Of a stretch of 64,000 nucleotides of DNA, positions 11,415-23,273 are shown in pieces. A model generated the notes under the pieces. That model made no database searches. It was not told the DNA's origin and was given only the letters and a program-made list of their open reading frames with translations. Each line of letters begins with the position of its first letter. Position 1 is the first letter of the stretch. The stretch spans positions 24,250 through 88,249 of the forward strand of contig JAACJM010000310.1 in the NCBI GenBank assembly GCA_013368315.1, given 5' to 3'. The position numbers were made by a program, and so were the translations under genes. The stretch is from Tetrapyrgos nigripes. Its lineage: Eukaryota; Basidiomycota; Agaricomycetes; Agaricales; Campanellaceae.

Positions 11415-11699
11415 AGAGTCCCTAGATAGGGGCTATAGGGCCGATTCCCATTTTAGAAGTATCTGTTTCTTTCTTCCTATCCTTACTTCCTTATCTTGTA
11501 CTCCAAGGCACACATCCGTGATCCATAGCTTACACCCACCTCACATATACCTAGCCATATCGTACCAAACACCCCAGTCATCTACACTGTATTGTGTGAC
11601 TCCTGGAGTGTGTATTCATTTTGTCTCATACTTACTATATCTTTACTGATCATATTTATCTACAGTACTTAAGTACTAACTTGTACTTATTCTCTATAG
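11415..11699 (+). repeat. Copia 5' LTR
   Basis: It matches 27626-27910 from AGAGTCCCTAGATAGG to ATTCTCTATAG with scattered substitutions. The sequence after it (GTTATGGGCCCTG) is the candidate primer-binding region. Its 5' context (TGAGAGTCC) differs from that of the other LTR. Confidence 0.85.
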
Positions 11700-11872
11700 G
11701 TTATGGGCCCTGTGCCCTAAACTGCACACACACGATACATTGTTAACAAGAACGACTCACTGATTACACCGTTTATGTCAACAGCATAAGACCTATTCCC
11801 TACTACCAATTCAGAAGACCTTTATTCCTTGCTTCAATAATCTTCACACTGCTGCATACCCCTATTTCAACT

Positions 11873-12971
11873 ATGTCCAGTAACAACAACAATCCCATTG
11901 GTAGTCCCAGCAACTATACCACTATCCAAGAGTTACCAGATGATGCCAAATTCAACGGCAAGAATTATATCTCCTGGAAGACACTGATGGAAAGGTGGGC
12001 AAAGCTTAAGGGTCTTCACTTATATTGGGAAGGGCAGATTACCATACCCACTGAACCCTTGGACAACAATGCATTACTCCCCACACCTGTCAGCAGCTGA
12101 ACACCTAATTTCCTTGAGTATGAAATCTGTGAGTCCGTCATGTACCTTACAATTTGGGATAATATCAAGAATCCTGATTCTCTTGGTTTCAACAAGGGGA
12201 AGAAGTCTCATGTGTTATGGAATTTCCTGGTGAAGGAATACACACTAGTGAGGAGAGAAGAAGCATTGCAAAGCTGTTGATATACAGGAGGGGATATTAC
12301 AGGAGATAATGGGTATATGATGAAATTCCAAATGCTATGCAAACAGGCTACCGACGTTGGAGCCAAGATCGAGGACTCCCAGTTCCTAACCGTGTTTCTC
12401 GACTCCTTCCCTTGTACCCCAGAATGGATTCCTACCATAGGTATGCTGCTTGCAGATTCAATGGTTACGTTTAATGTTGCAGCAGGGAGATTGCAAGAGC
12501 ATGTGAGGCTGATGGGAGGTGGAGGAGATGGTAGCATTGAAGGACTAGACAAGATGAAGGCATTACAGGCTCAGGCAGAGGAGTTGATGGAAAAGGTAAA
12601 GGCATTACAAACCTTGAAGACGGGACCAGCCAACCCAGATCTCCTATGCTCCAATCCGAAATGCAAGCATTGTGGACACAATCGATAACTGTTTTTGTGA
12701 AGGCAGTGGAAAGCAAGGACAATATCCAGCTTGGTGGAAAGGAAAGAAAGATGTACCTGTACCTGCAGTGAATAATACGACTGCTTCTTTGTCTGATGGG
12801 TCTCCTGTGATCCTAGCTTTGTCCACTAATCTGACCAATGCACCACATCTATCCAATCAGTCACCAATATGTATCATTGCTGATTCTGGAGCTACACACC
12901 ACTTCTTCAAACAACGTTCCCACTTTGCCACATACACTCCTCATAATGATAAAGGTGGTTCTTCCCATGAA
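11873..12971 (+). pseudogene. Copia gag and protease remnant
   Basis: The first frame (11873-12097) gives a typical copia Gag start (FNGKNYISWKTLMERW) and hits a stop. Gag resumes at 12317-12688 with DSQFLTVFLDSFP, then a CX2C-GH element split by a frameshift near 12685 and the conserved AWW patch. The protease motif is present as IIADSGATHHFF (Asp-Ser-Gly active site) at about 12873-12908. Coding is then cut by the solo LTR at 12977. At least two breaks show this is not a working polyprotein. Confidence 0.8.
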
Positions 12972-12976
12972 GACGC

Positions 12977-15114
12977 TGATATGCCATACAAAATCGCTGT
13001 ATACATACTTAGATTTTGGTCCATAATATCAGTTTTTGACATTCTTTAAGGGAATCAGAGGACTAGGGTGAGCCCTGAACTGCTAGTTAATACATAGTAG
13101 GACTAGAAAACAATGGTACAATAATATTAAGTGCTTATGGATGGAGAAACAAACTCATTCTAAGTACTATGATAGATGATAGCAGACCCACCAAATAATA
13201 AAGATAGCCTACAAAGGCTTTTGAATCCTATTATAACTACTAGTACCGCTAGCATGATCCAAAGGGACAGTGAAGTGCGAGATAGCCCCTATTTGTGGGC
13301 ATAGGAACACGTAAGCAGCACAATCCTCAGCTGAAAGGTCAATTGGAAAAGACAGCGCTAAGATCAGACATGTGGACAAGCATGCTAGGTAAATCCCATA
13401 GTACTAAGATGGCTTTGAGGGAATCTTAAGTATCTGTAAAAGGTACATGTGGACAAAAGTAGGGATCCCAGAGAGTTCAGCTATCCATCAGTACAGAGGG
13501 GATAGTGAACGGACATCTCTATACAGAGATATAAGGGACAGAAGCGCTAAGTTGCAGTACATCTGAACAATCAGAATACAACCCAAACAGGTAACGGTAT
13601 TTCTGGATAAGGATAAATCCATCAGTAAATGTCTAGCTAGGCATTGAAAGCATTGAAGGGTGAATAAGTATGTGAACAGGACTGCAGAAGAGCTGGACTC
13701 ATATGTAGGACTAAGTAGTAGACTGTTGGCAATGCATAGAGCGTGTATAAAGCAAGATTGGAGAAAAAGGGAAAGGAAAACTGAATGGAATAAAGAAACT
13801 ATGAGAAAACCCTATGCCCCTAGCGTAAGGATGTGTATGAAGGACCTAGTGGTCATAAGTGGAGTGTTCTGAGTCATAGATGTGATGCTTGCTAACCAGG
13901 ACAGTACACGAAACACCAGATGGCTTACAAAGAGGACTGAAGAAAGTTCCTACAAATATTTAGATAATATTGGACAGTTTCTGTATACCCTAATAAGCAA
14001 GTCTTTACTTATGAGGAAATAGGTAGAACTCACTAACGGATTTTTCGATTTGTTTTGTATCTTCTCTACATACCTTTTAGCAGACATCAAAAAGAAATAA
14101 GTAACTGTATAGTTGTAGCTGCTAGTAGTATAAAAGGACCAGATATTATGAGTAGCTACCCAAGCCAGGTACTGTAGAGTAGTGATGTAAACGGTTGGCT
14201 ATGGTCCGCTCCGGCTCGGCTCTTTGTCAGAGCCAGTAAAATCGACTCGACTCCGACTCTAGCCGTTTAGAGTCGGTGAAATCCAATTGTCTACGGAAAA
14301 AAGCAAACTATTGCTACCTACAAAGCTGAAAGGCTATCTCAAGTCCGTAAATAGTATATATGAGTAATTTAAAGTAGTTTTACCTGTGTATTTTACGAAT
14401 CACAAGAATGTTTGCAAAATGAGGTGTAAGCGAGGTCGTGGGAACATGACATGATGAGGTTCGACAACTTCAATTTCCAACAAGGCTGACAGGCTCCAGC
14501 CATCTTCATAAGGGAAGTGAGGAAGCCAATGCTTGTTGGCATCTCTGAAATGGAACTCTGACTGCTCCACACAGACAAAATTTTTGACCTACCCTAGATG
14601 ACTCGAGCCGCGAGCCAGTCAGAGCCGAGCCGCGGCTCTAATACTGGCTCGGCTCATCGGCTAGCCGCTGTCGAGTCGGACTGTTTACAACACTACTGTA
14701 GAGTATCGGGTCTCGCTAGCAATAGTAGAGGATGTGAAACATGGACTAAAGCTTCTAAACAAACTTAACTGCACTCTCTACAAGTATAAACATTGTGTTG
14801 GAGATAATAGAATTTAAATTGAACATTTTGTGGTTATAACTGTGATCTTTGTGTTGACCTTTTGGTCTATTAAGTGTTTGATTTTTAAGGCAACTGTGGC
14901 CTACAAGTGTTTGATTTGGTGTTAAACTTGTGTTTATTGTGTTGCGCGCTAAGCACTAACTTTATTGAAAAACCCCAATCAAAAGTACTTATAGTACAAG
15001 TAAACTGGGATTTTGAGTACTCTGACTACTCGGAACACTCGTCTCATTTACATTTGTATACAGTTTTGTGTTTGTGTGCAGTTCCTAGCACTTAATTACA
15101 AAAACCACCTATTA
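12977..15114 (+). mobile_element. Solo LTR of the gypsy family, copy i, with nested MITE
   Basis: It is homologous to the LTR at 19617-21225 and the solo LTR at 32047-33740: same start (TGATATGCCATAC), same internal blocks and same end (CCTATTA). It is longer only because of a 516-bp MITE. The 4-bp flanks are ACGC on the left and ACAC on the right, consistent with one target duplication altered at a CpG. It interrupts the copia element between protease and integrase. Confidence 0.85.
14180..14695. mobile_element. hAT-type MITE nested in solo LTR
   Basis: The termini are TAGTGATGTAAAC and, reversed, TAGTGTTGTAAAC. The 8-bp target duplication CTGTAGAG lies at 14172-14179 and 14696-14703. The two sister LTRs have this site once, near 20842 and 33292. 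Subterminal GC-rich repeats (GAGCCGAGCC and CGGCTCGGCTC) sit in inverted arrangement at the two ends. Confidence 0.92.
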
Positions 15115-16258
15115 ACACCCAGTTTGACATTGTGGGGAGGTGATCCATAATGGTGTCATATATTATCTCCTCTTCTGCAATGCATACCATGCCCCTAGCA
15201 TCTCCAACAATCTCCTTTTGACTGGTACTTTGGATAAACTGGGTTGGGCAGCGTCATTGGGGAATGGGCAAATGGGAAGGAGAAGTTTGAAGCTATTCTT
15301 AACCACGGCATCTATGTAATGGATGTGAAGTTGGTGTCCCATTATACGAAGACCACTCTCACAACTCCCTGCAGACATTCAATTCCTCCATTGAGCAAGT
15401 GACCACATTATGCTGGAGTGTATCGAAATGGCGTCAGAACTTGTTAATGGTGTCCCTGAAATAAAAGGAGCAAGGAAGAAGATGGGGACATGTGAGGACT
15501 GCAGACAAGCTCATATGGATAAGCAGCCTCACCCCAAGAGCACAGATATATGGGGGCCAGCACAGGTGGCATCAGTTGGTGGGAACATATACGCCTTATT
15601 TGGATCTGATGCAGGGATGTTGAAGGACATGGTGGACCTCTTGAAGGATAGAACAGCTATGACATTGATTGGGAAACTGGAGGTGCAGAGGTCTGTGGCA
15701 GAGACTCAGACAGGAAAGAAGTTGAAAAGGATTCAGACTGACAACGCACCTGAATGGAGGTCTCACACATTCAGAGCGTGGACCAAGAGCCATGGAATTA
15801 TTCATGAGTTCACTGCCCTGTATACTTCACTGTCCAATGGAGTAGCCGAGCAAAGGATAGGGGCAATGTTAAAGGTGCTAGAGCCATGTTATTTGATGCA
15901 GGATTGGCAGTGCAATGGTGGGGACAGGCTATGTCAACATATATATATATATGTCAAGAATATTCTCCCAAACACAAAGGGCATCGTACCTGAGGAGAAA
16001 TGGACTGGACAATGCCAGAATGTATCCCACCTTGTCCCTTTTGGCAGCATAGGCTTTGCTCACATTCCCACAAAGACTGGCCATGAAAAGTTGGATGCGA
16101 GAGGTTTCAAATGTCAGATGGTAGGGTACAATGGGAGAAAGGTGTACATTGCGAAGAGATGGGAGAATAACGAGCTCTACCATACGAGTGATGTTGTATT
16201 CAAGAAGTCAGGCAGTCACTGGACTTCAGGGTTGGAGGGGGAGAATCACCAACTCTGA
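15115..16258 (+). pseudogene. Copia pre-integrase and integrase remnant
   Basis: After the solo LTR the copia frame resumes (HNGVIYYLLFCNAYHAP, SNNLLLTGTLDKLGW) with stops before 15410. The frame 15410-16258 then gives the CEDCRQAHMDKQ zinc-binding segment and an integrase core with TDNAPEW (second acidic residue) and NGVAEQRIG (catalytic Glu). A (TA)n run lies at about 15939-15952. The function would be cDNA integration, but the frame is not joined to its neighbours. Confidence 0.85.
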
Positions 16259-17341
16259 AATCTGAATCCTTGATCCCAGATCAAACATCGGTAATGATTT
16301 CCAACTCGACATCAATAACCCTATCTCTCCCATCAACTCCCACAAGTGACGCTAAACCCCAGAGAAACGAACTCACTGCACCCAAGCCAAAATATGGGGA
16401 ACCATTCCTACCCACTCATCTACCTGATCCCGTAACTTGACTCAGCAGCTCATCGAATCCAAGGAGCATGAGGATCAAGAGAAGGAAGCTCATGAGAGAG
16501 ATGAAGCATGGACAAGAGATGACGAGGAAGACAACAGGGAATTATTGCCAGAGTATGATGAAGACTCACCAGTCACCCTCAAAACTCAGCTTGAGACCAT
16601 CCTAGAACCAGACAACACTTGGGTTCTCCACTCCTACAATGAGATGATGAAATGTGCTGACCTGTGGATGAAACCTATGGAAAAGAAACTTGCAAAACTT
16701 GACTCTCAAAAGGCATTCACTCCAGTCCTGAAACCCCAAGATGCGAAGATCATTACAACTCAATGGGTTTACACTCTGTGATTGGATGGAGATGGAAAGA
16801 TTACTGAGCAGAGAGCTAGGTTGGTAGTTAGGGGCTATGACCAGGTCAAGGGGATTCACTATGATGATACCTGGGCAATAGTGGCTAGATATGAGTCTGA
16901 GAGGTTCATGATTGCCATTGCCACTTGTGAGGGGTTGGATCTATGGTCTGGGGACTTTACTGGTGCATACCTCAATGTGAGACCACAAGGTGTCAATTAC
17001 TTGACACTACCTGAGGGTTTTCAAGAACGATACTCCTTGTGCAATGGGAACAAGACTGTACTCCTGATGAACATTGACATCTATGGGTCAATGGACACCA
17101 GAAATAGCTGGTATAAGCTACTCAATAAATGATACCATGAACTCAGCTTCAAAGTGAACCCTGCAGATCCATGTGTTCGATACTGATGAACCCCTCTTGG
17201 CAGCACCATCACTGTAACCTACACTGACAATGTGACTGGAGTATCCACAACAGAGGAAGATGGGAAGAGGGTACAAAAGGAGATTGCAGAGCAATTTGAG
17301 TTCAGGGATTATGGAGAGCCAGATGTAGTATTGGGTATGAC
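16259..17341 (+). pseudogene. Copia reverse transcriptase, N-terminal part
   Basis: The frames 16437-16781 and 16782-17132, separated by a TGA at 16779-16781, match the copia RT (TQWVYTL, then VRGYDQVKGIHYDDTWAIV and DFTGAYLNV). A further segment at 17160-17341 contains YTDN where the catalytic YxDD box is expected, so the second metal-binding Asp has become Asn. The frame is cut at 17341 and continues at 26740. Confidence 0.82.
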
Positions 17342-17943
17342 TAGTTAGATGTGGGCCCCCAGCAGTGGCAGGACGAGTCCGAAAAAGTAGAACCTTTAAC
17401 AATTACAGCAATGCTGTTAAGTGCTGTAGTGTAACGGTATTAGGGCTGATATGGTCAGGTGATGAGAGGCAGGACTAATAACAAGGATCAGGTTGGGTGA
17501 TGCAAAGTAAGATGGGACACAGTTGGGGTGAGTGCACGTTTGGATGAACTTTTTGGAGGAGAATAAATCTTGGGTTTTTCAACAGTGCCGAAAATACCCC
17601 ATATAGAAGGTCGGCCTAGATTTGGTCCCATATGGAGCAGTCTGGCCAATGTAGAAATACTCGAGATTTACTCCTGCTCAAAAACGCCTGACAAAAACCC
17701 ACTCACCCTGGCCATGGGAGTGAAGCTCCAACTCCATGACATCACATCACCACTTACAATAAAAAATGGAAACCAGTCGTTGGACTAGAACACTAAGCAA
17801 GAGGAGGAACGAGGCAAGAATCTAGAACACATCGTATTTGGAAGATGAAAGAAAAAGATAAGAAAAAAGGTACAGTGTGACTACTGGTATAAATAGTACT
17901 GTCACTACATGTGATCATGTTGTAAACGTGATCTATGTTTACA
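17342..17943 (-). mobile_element. Probable 3' LTR of the minus-strand chromovirus
   Basis: Read on the minus strand, a polypurine tract (GGGGAGGAC) is followed directly by TGTAAACATAGATCACG, the expected layout of a 3' LTR start (plus-strand end at 17943). The other boundary is not resolved; it lies near 17342-17412. The small ORFs here are not genes. Confidence 0.55.
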
Positions 17944-18059
17944 GTCCTCCCCATTTCGAAACAGAATATAATCTACTGCAGGACAAACATAATAAGTAAG
18001 TAATTGAGGGTTAGACACATAATTTTAAAACGGATTGATTTTGATGTAAGAGGGAGCTG

Positions 18060-19616
18060 AAAAAATTACAACTTCAATTCTTAGTCGTCGAGTCCAAGAA
18101 CATTTCTTCTGGGCCTACGCCACCTTGTCCAGCCCATTCATCCACGCATGTGCAATTGTGGATTTCAGAGAATGGGACCCATTGATCACCTTCGGGACCT
18201 TCACCAACCCATCAGACCAAGAACTGCCAACCATGCCCCCATCGACGGGAGTGAACAATGTGGTCAATAAAATGTTCAGGCCTACCATTCACCATCACCA
18301 GTTCTGGCAGTGGATTGTGAGCACGACCAGGGAATTCTAGATCGTCATTTGGCTTGTACAGCTTTAACTGAGAAACGTAGAATGTAGGAAAGACAGTCAG
18401 CATATTGTGCAAGTCCAATGTATATGAGTCTGTTCTGGATGAGCACAGATCACTTTGTAAGGACCATCAAATCTCGGAAAAAACTTCACCACACGATGCT
18501 GGCCGTTCTGAGTGTACTGACGATGCTGATTAGCTGTTGATAACAAGACCATATCCCCTTCTTTAAAGATGGGAGGCAAGCCCAAATGCTTATCTGCTTG
18601 CATGGCCTGTGTTACTTTAGCTGCAAATAATGTGTCCCAAGCATCTTGCTCAATATCAGCGATCCTACCCAAAAATTCACACACATTCTTGACTTCTGTA
18701 GTATCAATTCCACCTGCTGACTCTGTGGGGACAAGCTGAGGCAGGACACGGGGAGACCTCCCAGTCTTGAGCTGAAACATGGACATTCCTGTGCTTGAAT
18801 TTTCCAAGTTCATTATATCAAACCTGACCTTGGGTAGGGCCTTGACCCAGCCCTTTTGTTGATGAGACACGTAATATCGTAGGGACTGGTTGATCGTCTT
18901 ATCCGAGTGTTCTGAGGAACCATCAGTCTCCAGGTGGAATGCTGAGGACATTTTTAACTTAACACCTGTCAGGGCAGTGAAGGCTCTCCACAATTTCGAC
19001 ACGAACAATTTATCACGATCCGATACCAACTCGCTAGGCAACCTGTTTTCACAATACCATTTGTTGAAGAAAGCTAGTGCACAATCCTCAAGTCTGCACC
19101 CAACCTGTTGGTCACCGACAAGATGCAGTTGTATCCTTCGTCCTCTGGCAGGGGACTGATAAAGTCTAAGGCTATGCTTTCGAGGCGACCATCAGGAACA
19201 GGTAACATATGTAGCGGCCCTTTCAGTGTCTTTGCAGTTGGTCCTTTATTTTGTTGGCACTCCGCGCAAGAAGGTACATAAGACCCGATTAAGTTCTTCT
19301 GCATATTAGACCAGTAGAAGGAATCTCACAGGAACGTGTAGCATTTATCACCCCCAAAATGGCCTGTGCTATCGTGCACCAGTCAATACAAAGTCTCCCT
19401 TAAGTCACCACTGGCTGAATAACTAGACGGTTTGCTACAAACCACAGTCCACCATGTTTCTCAATCCCTGGAGGCAGCACTGGTAGCTTCTCGAGCTTCC
19501 TTATGAATTCGTCATCTTGATACCCCGCTTTGATCTTTTCAAGATATTCTTTGTCTGCCGATATTGACATGACTGGTGCAATGGCAGAAGCGTTCTTCCA
19601 GAACTCAAATACACGC
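18060..19616 (-). pseudogene. Chromovirus (Ty3/gypsy) integrase and chromodomain fragment
   Basis: On the minus strand the order is an integrase zinc-binding segment with CAECQQNKGPT, then a core with DFISPLPEDEGYN and LVSDRDKLFVS, then a GRSPR region. A chromodomain follows (EHFIDHIVHSRRWGHGWQFL, V-G-E-G-P-E-G-D-Q-W, then CVDEWAGQGG) with a stop where the conserved Trp of the chromodomain would fall. Known for the family: the chromodomain directs integration to heterochromatin. The upstream protease, RT and 5' LTR are absent; the fragment is cut by the gypsy LTR at 19617. Confidence 0.85.
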
Positions 19617-21225
19617 TGATATGCCATACAAATTCGCAGTAAATAACCCAAAACTAGCGCTAATACATGTCTAAGATACTCTTAAATGGATAATAAGGAC
19701 TAGAGTGAGTCCTGAACTGCTAGTCAAAGTACTAGGAATTAGGTGTATAACCTAAGGGATGTTAATGGGCAATACTTGCGGATAAGAATAAGACTTGTTC
19801 AAAGTATTATAACAGATACATACTAGGGGATACAGCTATAGTAGCAGACCCACCTAACTACAAAGTCTACAAAGACTTAACAAACCTGCTATAGCGGCCT
19901 AATACCGCTAGTACGACTCAAGGGATAGAGAAGGAGGAGAAATGCCCCTATTCACGGTTATGCGTTGGCATTACAAACCCAGATCGAAGGCTTAGACTGC
20001 TAGATCCAAAAGGACACATCATCGGACAATTTGGATATTCGGGATTCTAACCCGGATGTATACAAACTTGTGGTGCATATCTACAGATGGTTAAGATAGA
20101 AAAGTGGTACAATAGTTATATCAATAGAAAGCTAGAATCCATAGCTTTCAGATGGTACACAAGGGATGGACTAGTGGCAACGATACTAAGTATCTAAAAG
20201 TGTTGTGAAGTCACAAACGTAAGGAGATCCAAATCAGCGGGATTACTGATTCGGGCATAAGTATTACCGAAAGCAGTACTTACCAGAGATCACTACGGTT
20301 TAGCGTCTTAAAGATGAGTACGGTACTATCCTTTGGTATACTACGCTAGTTTGAAGGCTTAAGCATTACTATTGAAGAGCTGGACTCGGATTAGCGGTGT
20401 ACAAGTTTAACTAGCGGTGTAAAGGGATAGGTGTACATTCAATACTATAAGGACGAGAGGCAAAGACTAGATAAGAGAACGACCCTAGACCCAGAGGATT
20501 AGCGGTATTTCGAAGTATAGTCATAAGTGGAGCTATCTGAGTCAGGTAGGCTATGGCCGCCAGTACCAGGGAGTACCCTACTAGTAAAGAGAGTGGAGCA
20601 AGGGACAGAGAAATCCCTACTACGAAAATTAGATAATATTCAAGTTTCCTGTATACCCTAATTAGAAGGTACCTACTAGATCCAGTAGTTACTACGCTCA
20701 CAGACTAGCGGTTAGAGTAGATTTTCTGTTTTCGTTGATATATTTTAGTGGACATTGGAAAGAAATGTAAAACTGTATAGTTGTAGCTATGAGTAGTATA
20801 AAAAGACCAGGTATTACTAGTAGCTACCCAAGCAATGGACTGTAGAGTATCAGGATTCTCCCTATCTAGCGGTAGAGACTGTGAAACATGGACAAGAGCT
20901 TCTAAACAAACTTATCATACTCGCGTGGAGTCTAAATCAGTGTTGAATATATTTGTTGGTTGTTTTTGTGTTTATAACTTGTGTCCTCGAGACTTGGAAA
21001 CTGTGTCTAAGGCATTGGCACCTTCAAATAGAATTGAACTGGTTGAACTGATATTGTGTGTGTGCCTTCGTGCAAACCTTTACAAAAATTCCCCAAAAGA
21101 TCTCCAAACTGTGGACTAAATTGAAGAGTATTCTACTTACTAGATACGCTCGCAAAACAAATCATATAGGTTTTTCTGGTTGTGTTCTGTGTGCTAAGAG
21201 CACTTACTAGAGAAAAGGCCTATTA
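19617..21225 (+). repeat. Gypsy 5' LTR, copy ii
   Basis: It runs from TGATATGCCATAC to CCTATTA and matches the solo LTRs at 12977-15114 and 32047-33740. It contains several copies of the heptamer TAGCGGT or its complement. A conserved promoter-like segment (AGTATAAAA, near 20794) may be the TATA region. Confidence 0.85.
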
Positions 21226-21228
21226 TAC

Positions 21229-21246
21229 TGGAGCCCACCACGAGGG
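21229..21246 (+). other. Gypsy primer-binding site
   Basis: TGGAGCCCACCACGAGGG starts 3 nt after the LTR end. A leading TGG, complementary to a tRNA 3' CCA, is the standard layout. The donor tRNA was not identified. The leader runs from here to gag with no gene. Confidence 0.6.
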
Positions 21247-21546
21247 GGTATCACTTCAGTTTATTCTATACTACGAGATCAATTGAGCTTAACGGCTCTA
21301 ACCAAAAGTTGTCAAAATACAAGGTCTTAATGACCATCAAGCCAGCACCTATTGGAAGGCAAACCCTTCTAAAAGAAAACCCCCTAAACAGAGGAACGAA
21401 ACTAGCGAGCCTTCGTCAAGTACAAGACCGCTAGAAGAAGAACTGGTTGTTTATACTCCATATCCTTTAAAACGTGGCAACGAGAGCAGAGTCGTGCAGT
21501 TGCAAAGAAGAAAACTAGCAGAAAACCAAAGAAGCAGAGAAAAACC

Positions 21547-23178
21547 GTGGCATCTCCTGAACCAACAGTAGAAACCCCGGAACCATCTACTTCTACTAGA
21601 GCCACCAGAGATCTTTCAGTTGTGCCTTCTGAGTTGACACTGGAAGACGAGTTAGGGCTTGATTACATCGAGCAACGACTCAACAGAGAATATCAACAAC
21701 AATTACTACCACAACAAGCATTGTCTAGACTGCTAGAAGTCGAAACAATGGCTGAGAAAGTGAAAACAACTATTCCTGGGCTCGAAGTGAGTCCAGAAGC
21801 CTTGAGAGCTACCCAAAATGACAAATTGCCAAAAGCCAAGAAAACAGCTCCTTGCTTTGACAAAGAAGAACCGGAAAACCTAGAACGGTACTTCTCAGAA
21901 ATCGAAGGAATCTGTGAAGACTTGAACATTGATCTAGAGCAGTCTAAAATCCTTCTGGCGATGAAGTACATGGAGTACAAAACCCGCCAATGTCATGAAG
22001 AGGATGCCATTGCGCATAGTACAAATTGGGAGGATTTCAAGAAACAACTTAGGAAATGTTACCCCGAATCAGTTGGTGGCATTAACAGAAGCGTTAATAG
22101 GTTAAAAGCCATAGCCGCTAGAAACGAAGGGATAACTATCCTACAGAGAGAACGCTTACTAGCGTATATTCGGGAATTCAAGCTCGAAGCTAAGAAGCTA
22201 ATGACGAAGGAAAAGCAAACAATTTCAAATCAACAAGCTGTCAAGTACTTCATGAGTGCATTAGATTCCGAGTTGAGGAGAGCTATGATTCTTTTCTTAC
22301 CAGGGGTTGACGACGAAAATGTGGAAGACCCATTCTCACTAGAGGTGGTAATACAAGCTGCTAAAAGCGCTTGTAACAACCACATCGCAGCATTGATTAG
22401 TCTTGGTGTAAAGAGCATTCCCACACAGGCTGTTGGTGCAAAAACTGTACGAGAAAAGACAATCGAGACTCGTACGACTAGCGCTAAAGCGGAAAGTCTG
22501 CAGCAAGATGAATGGATGATGAGAATGTCTGCATCTAGCGACGTTAACAATGGGAGAATGAAAGATCTATCTGAGAAGATAGAGCAGAATACGACAATAT
22601 TGGCAAACTTAGCCAAATTGTTAATGAATCAGCAAAGTAGCAGTTCTCGAAGTTCAAATAATAATGCTGGTTATAGTGGTAACCCTCGTAGATATCCTTC
22701 TAACAGAGGATATACAAACCCACTGTGTTATGGGTTGAACTCCAATCAAGCAGCAGGAAACAGAAAATGTTTCTTTTGTGACAGTCCGGAACATATGGCG
22801 CCAGACTGTGAAGTACAACAAGAGTACTTTGATAAGAAGTGGCTCATTAGAAATGAACAAGGTCGAGTATGTCTTAGAGACGGGAACTATGTACCTCAAC
22901 AATACGATGGAGACACTGAGTCAAAGGCTCAGAAGATTGCGAAGATCACAAAAGAAAAAGGATGGGACAAGAAGAATGTAATGTTCTCTTCGATTGAGGA
23001 AATGGAGGAGGCTTATGCTGAACCCCCTCCTAACTTCAGTAGTTTCATGGGCAAAATGATGACTATGATGAATTCGCTAGATGAACGCCATAGAGAGCTT
23101 GAAATGGTGGAAGAACAAAGAAAGGATGAGCTTGGTCTCATTTGTAAGTCGCTAGAACAGCTTGTGTCGGGAAACTAA
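21547..23178 (+). CDS. Gypsy Gag (capsid and zinc knuckle)
   Basis: A single open frame of 543 codons. It opens at a GTG, and the first in-frame ATG is at 21748, giving 477 residues; the true start is uncertain. The capsid-like region includes FDKEEPENLERYFSEIE and DFKKQLRKCYP. A CX2CX4HX4C zinc knuckle (CFFCDSPEHMAPDC) lies near residues 408-421 of the long frame, where RNA-packaging knuckles sit. Unlike pol, gag is unbroken, so it could still make Gag. It lies 320 nt after the LTR. Confidence 0.82.
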   Translation: MASPEPTVETPEPSTSTRATRDLSVVPSELTLEDELGLDYIEQRLNREYQQQLLPQQALSRLLEVETMAEKVKTTIPGLEVSPEALRATQNDKLPKAKKTAPCFDKEEPENLERYFSEIEGICEDLNIDLEQSKILLAMKYMEYKTRQCHEEDAIAHSTNWEDFKKQLRKCYPESVGGINRSVNRLKAIAARNEGITILQRERLLAYIREFKLEAKKLMTKEKQTISNQQAVKYFMSALDSELRRAMILFLPGVDDENVEDPFSLEVVIQAAKSACNNHIAALISLGVKSIPTQAVGAKTVREKTIETRTTSAKAESLQQDEWMMRMSASSDVNNGRMKDLSEKIEQNTTILANLAKLLMNQQSSSSRSSNNNAGYSGNPRRYPSNRGYTNPLCYGLNSNQAAGNRKCFFCDSPEHMAPDCEVQQEYFDKKWLIRNEQGRVCLRDGNYVPQQYDGDTESKAQKIAKITKEKGWDKKNVMFSSIEEMEEAYAEPPPNFSSFMGKMMTMMNSLDERHRELEMVEEQRKDELGLICKSLEQLVSGN

Positions 23179-23273
23179 GAGCTCTGAGGATAGGGTCCGA
23201 GGAAGCTGAAGCCATCTCCCAGCTTGTCAACAAAGAAAAGAAGACCCTTGAGGAGAAAACTACTAAGGCTCAA

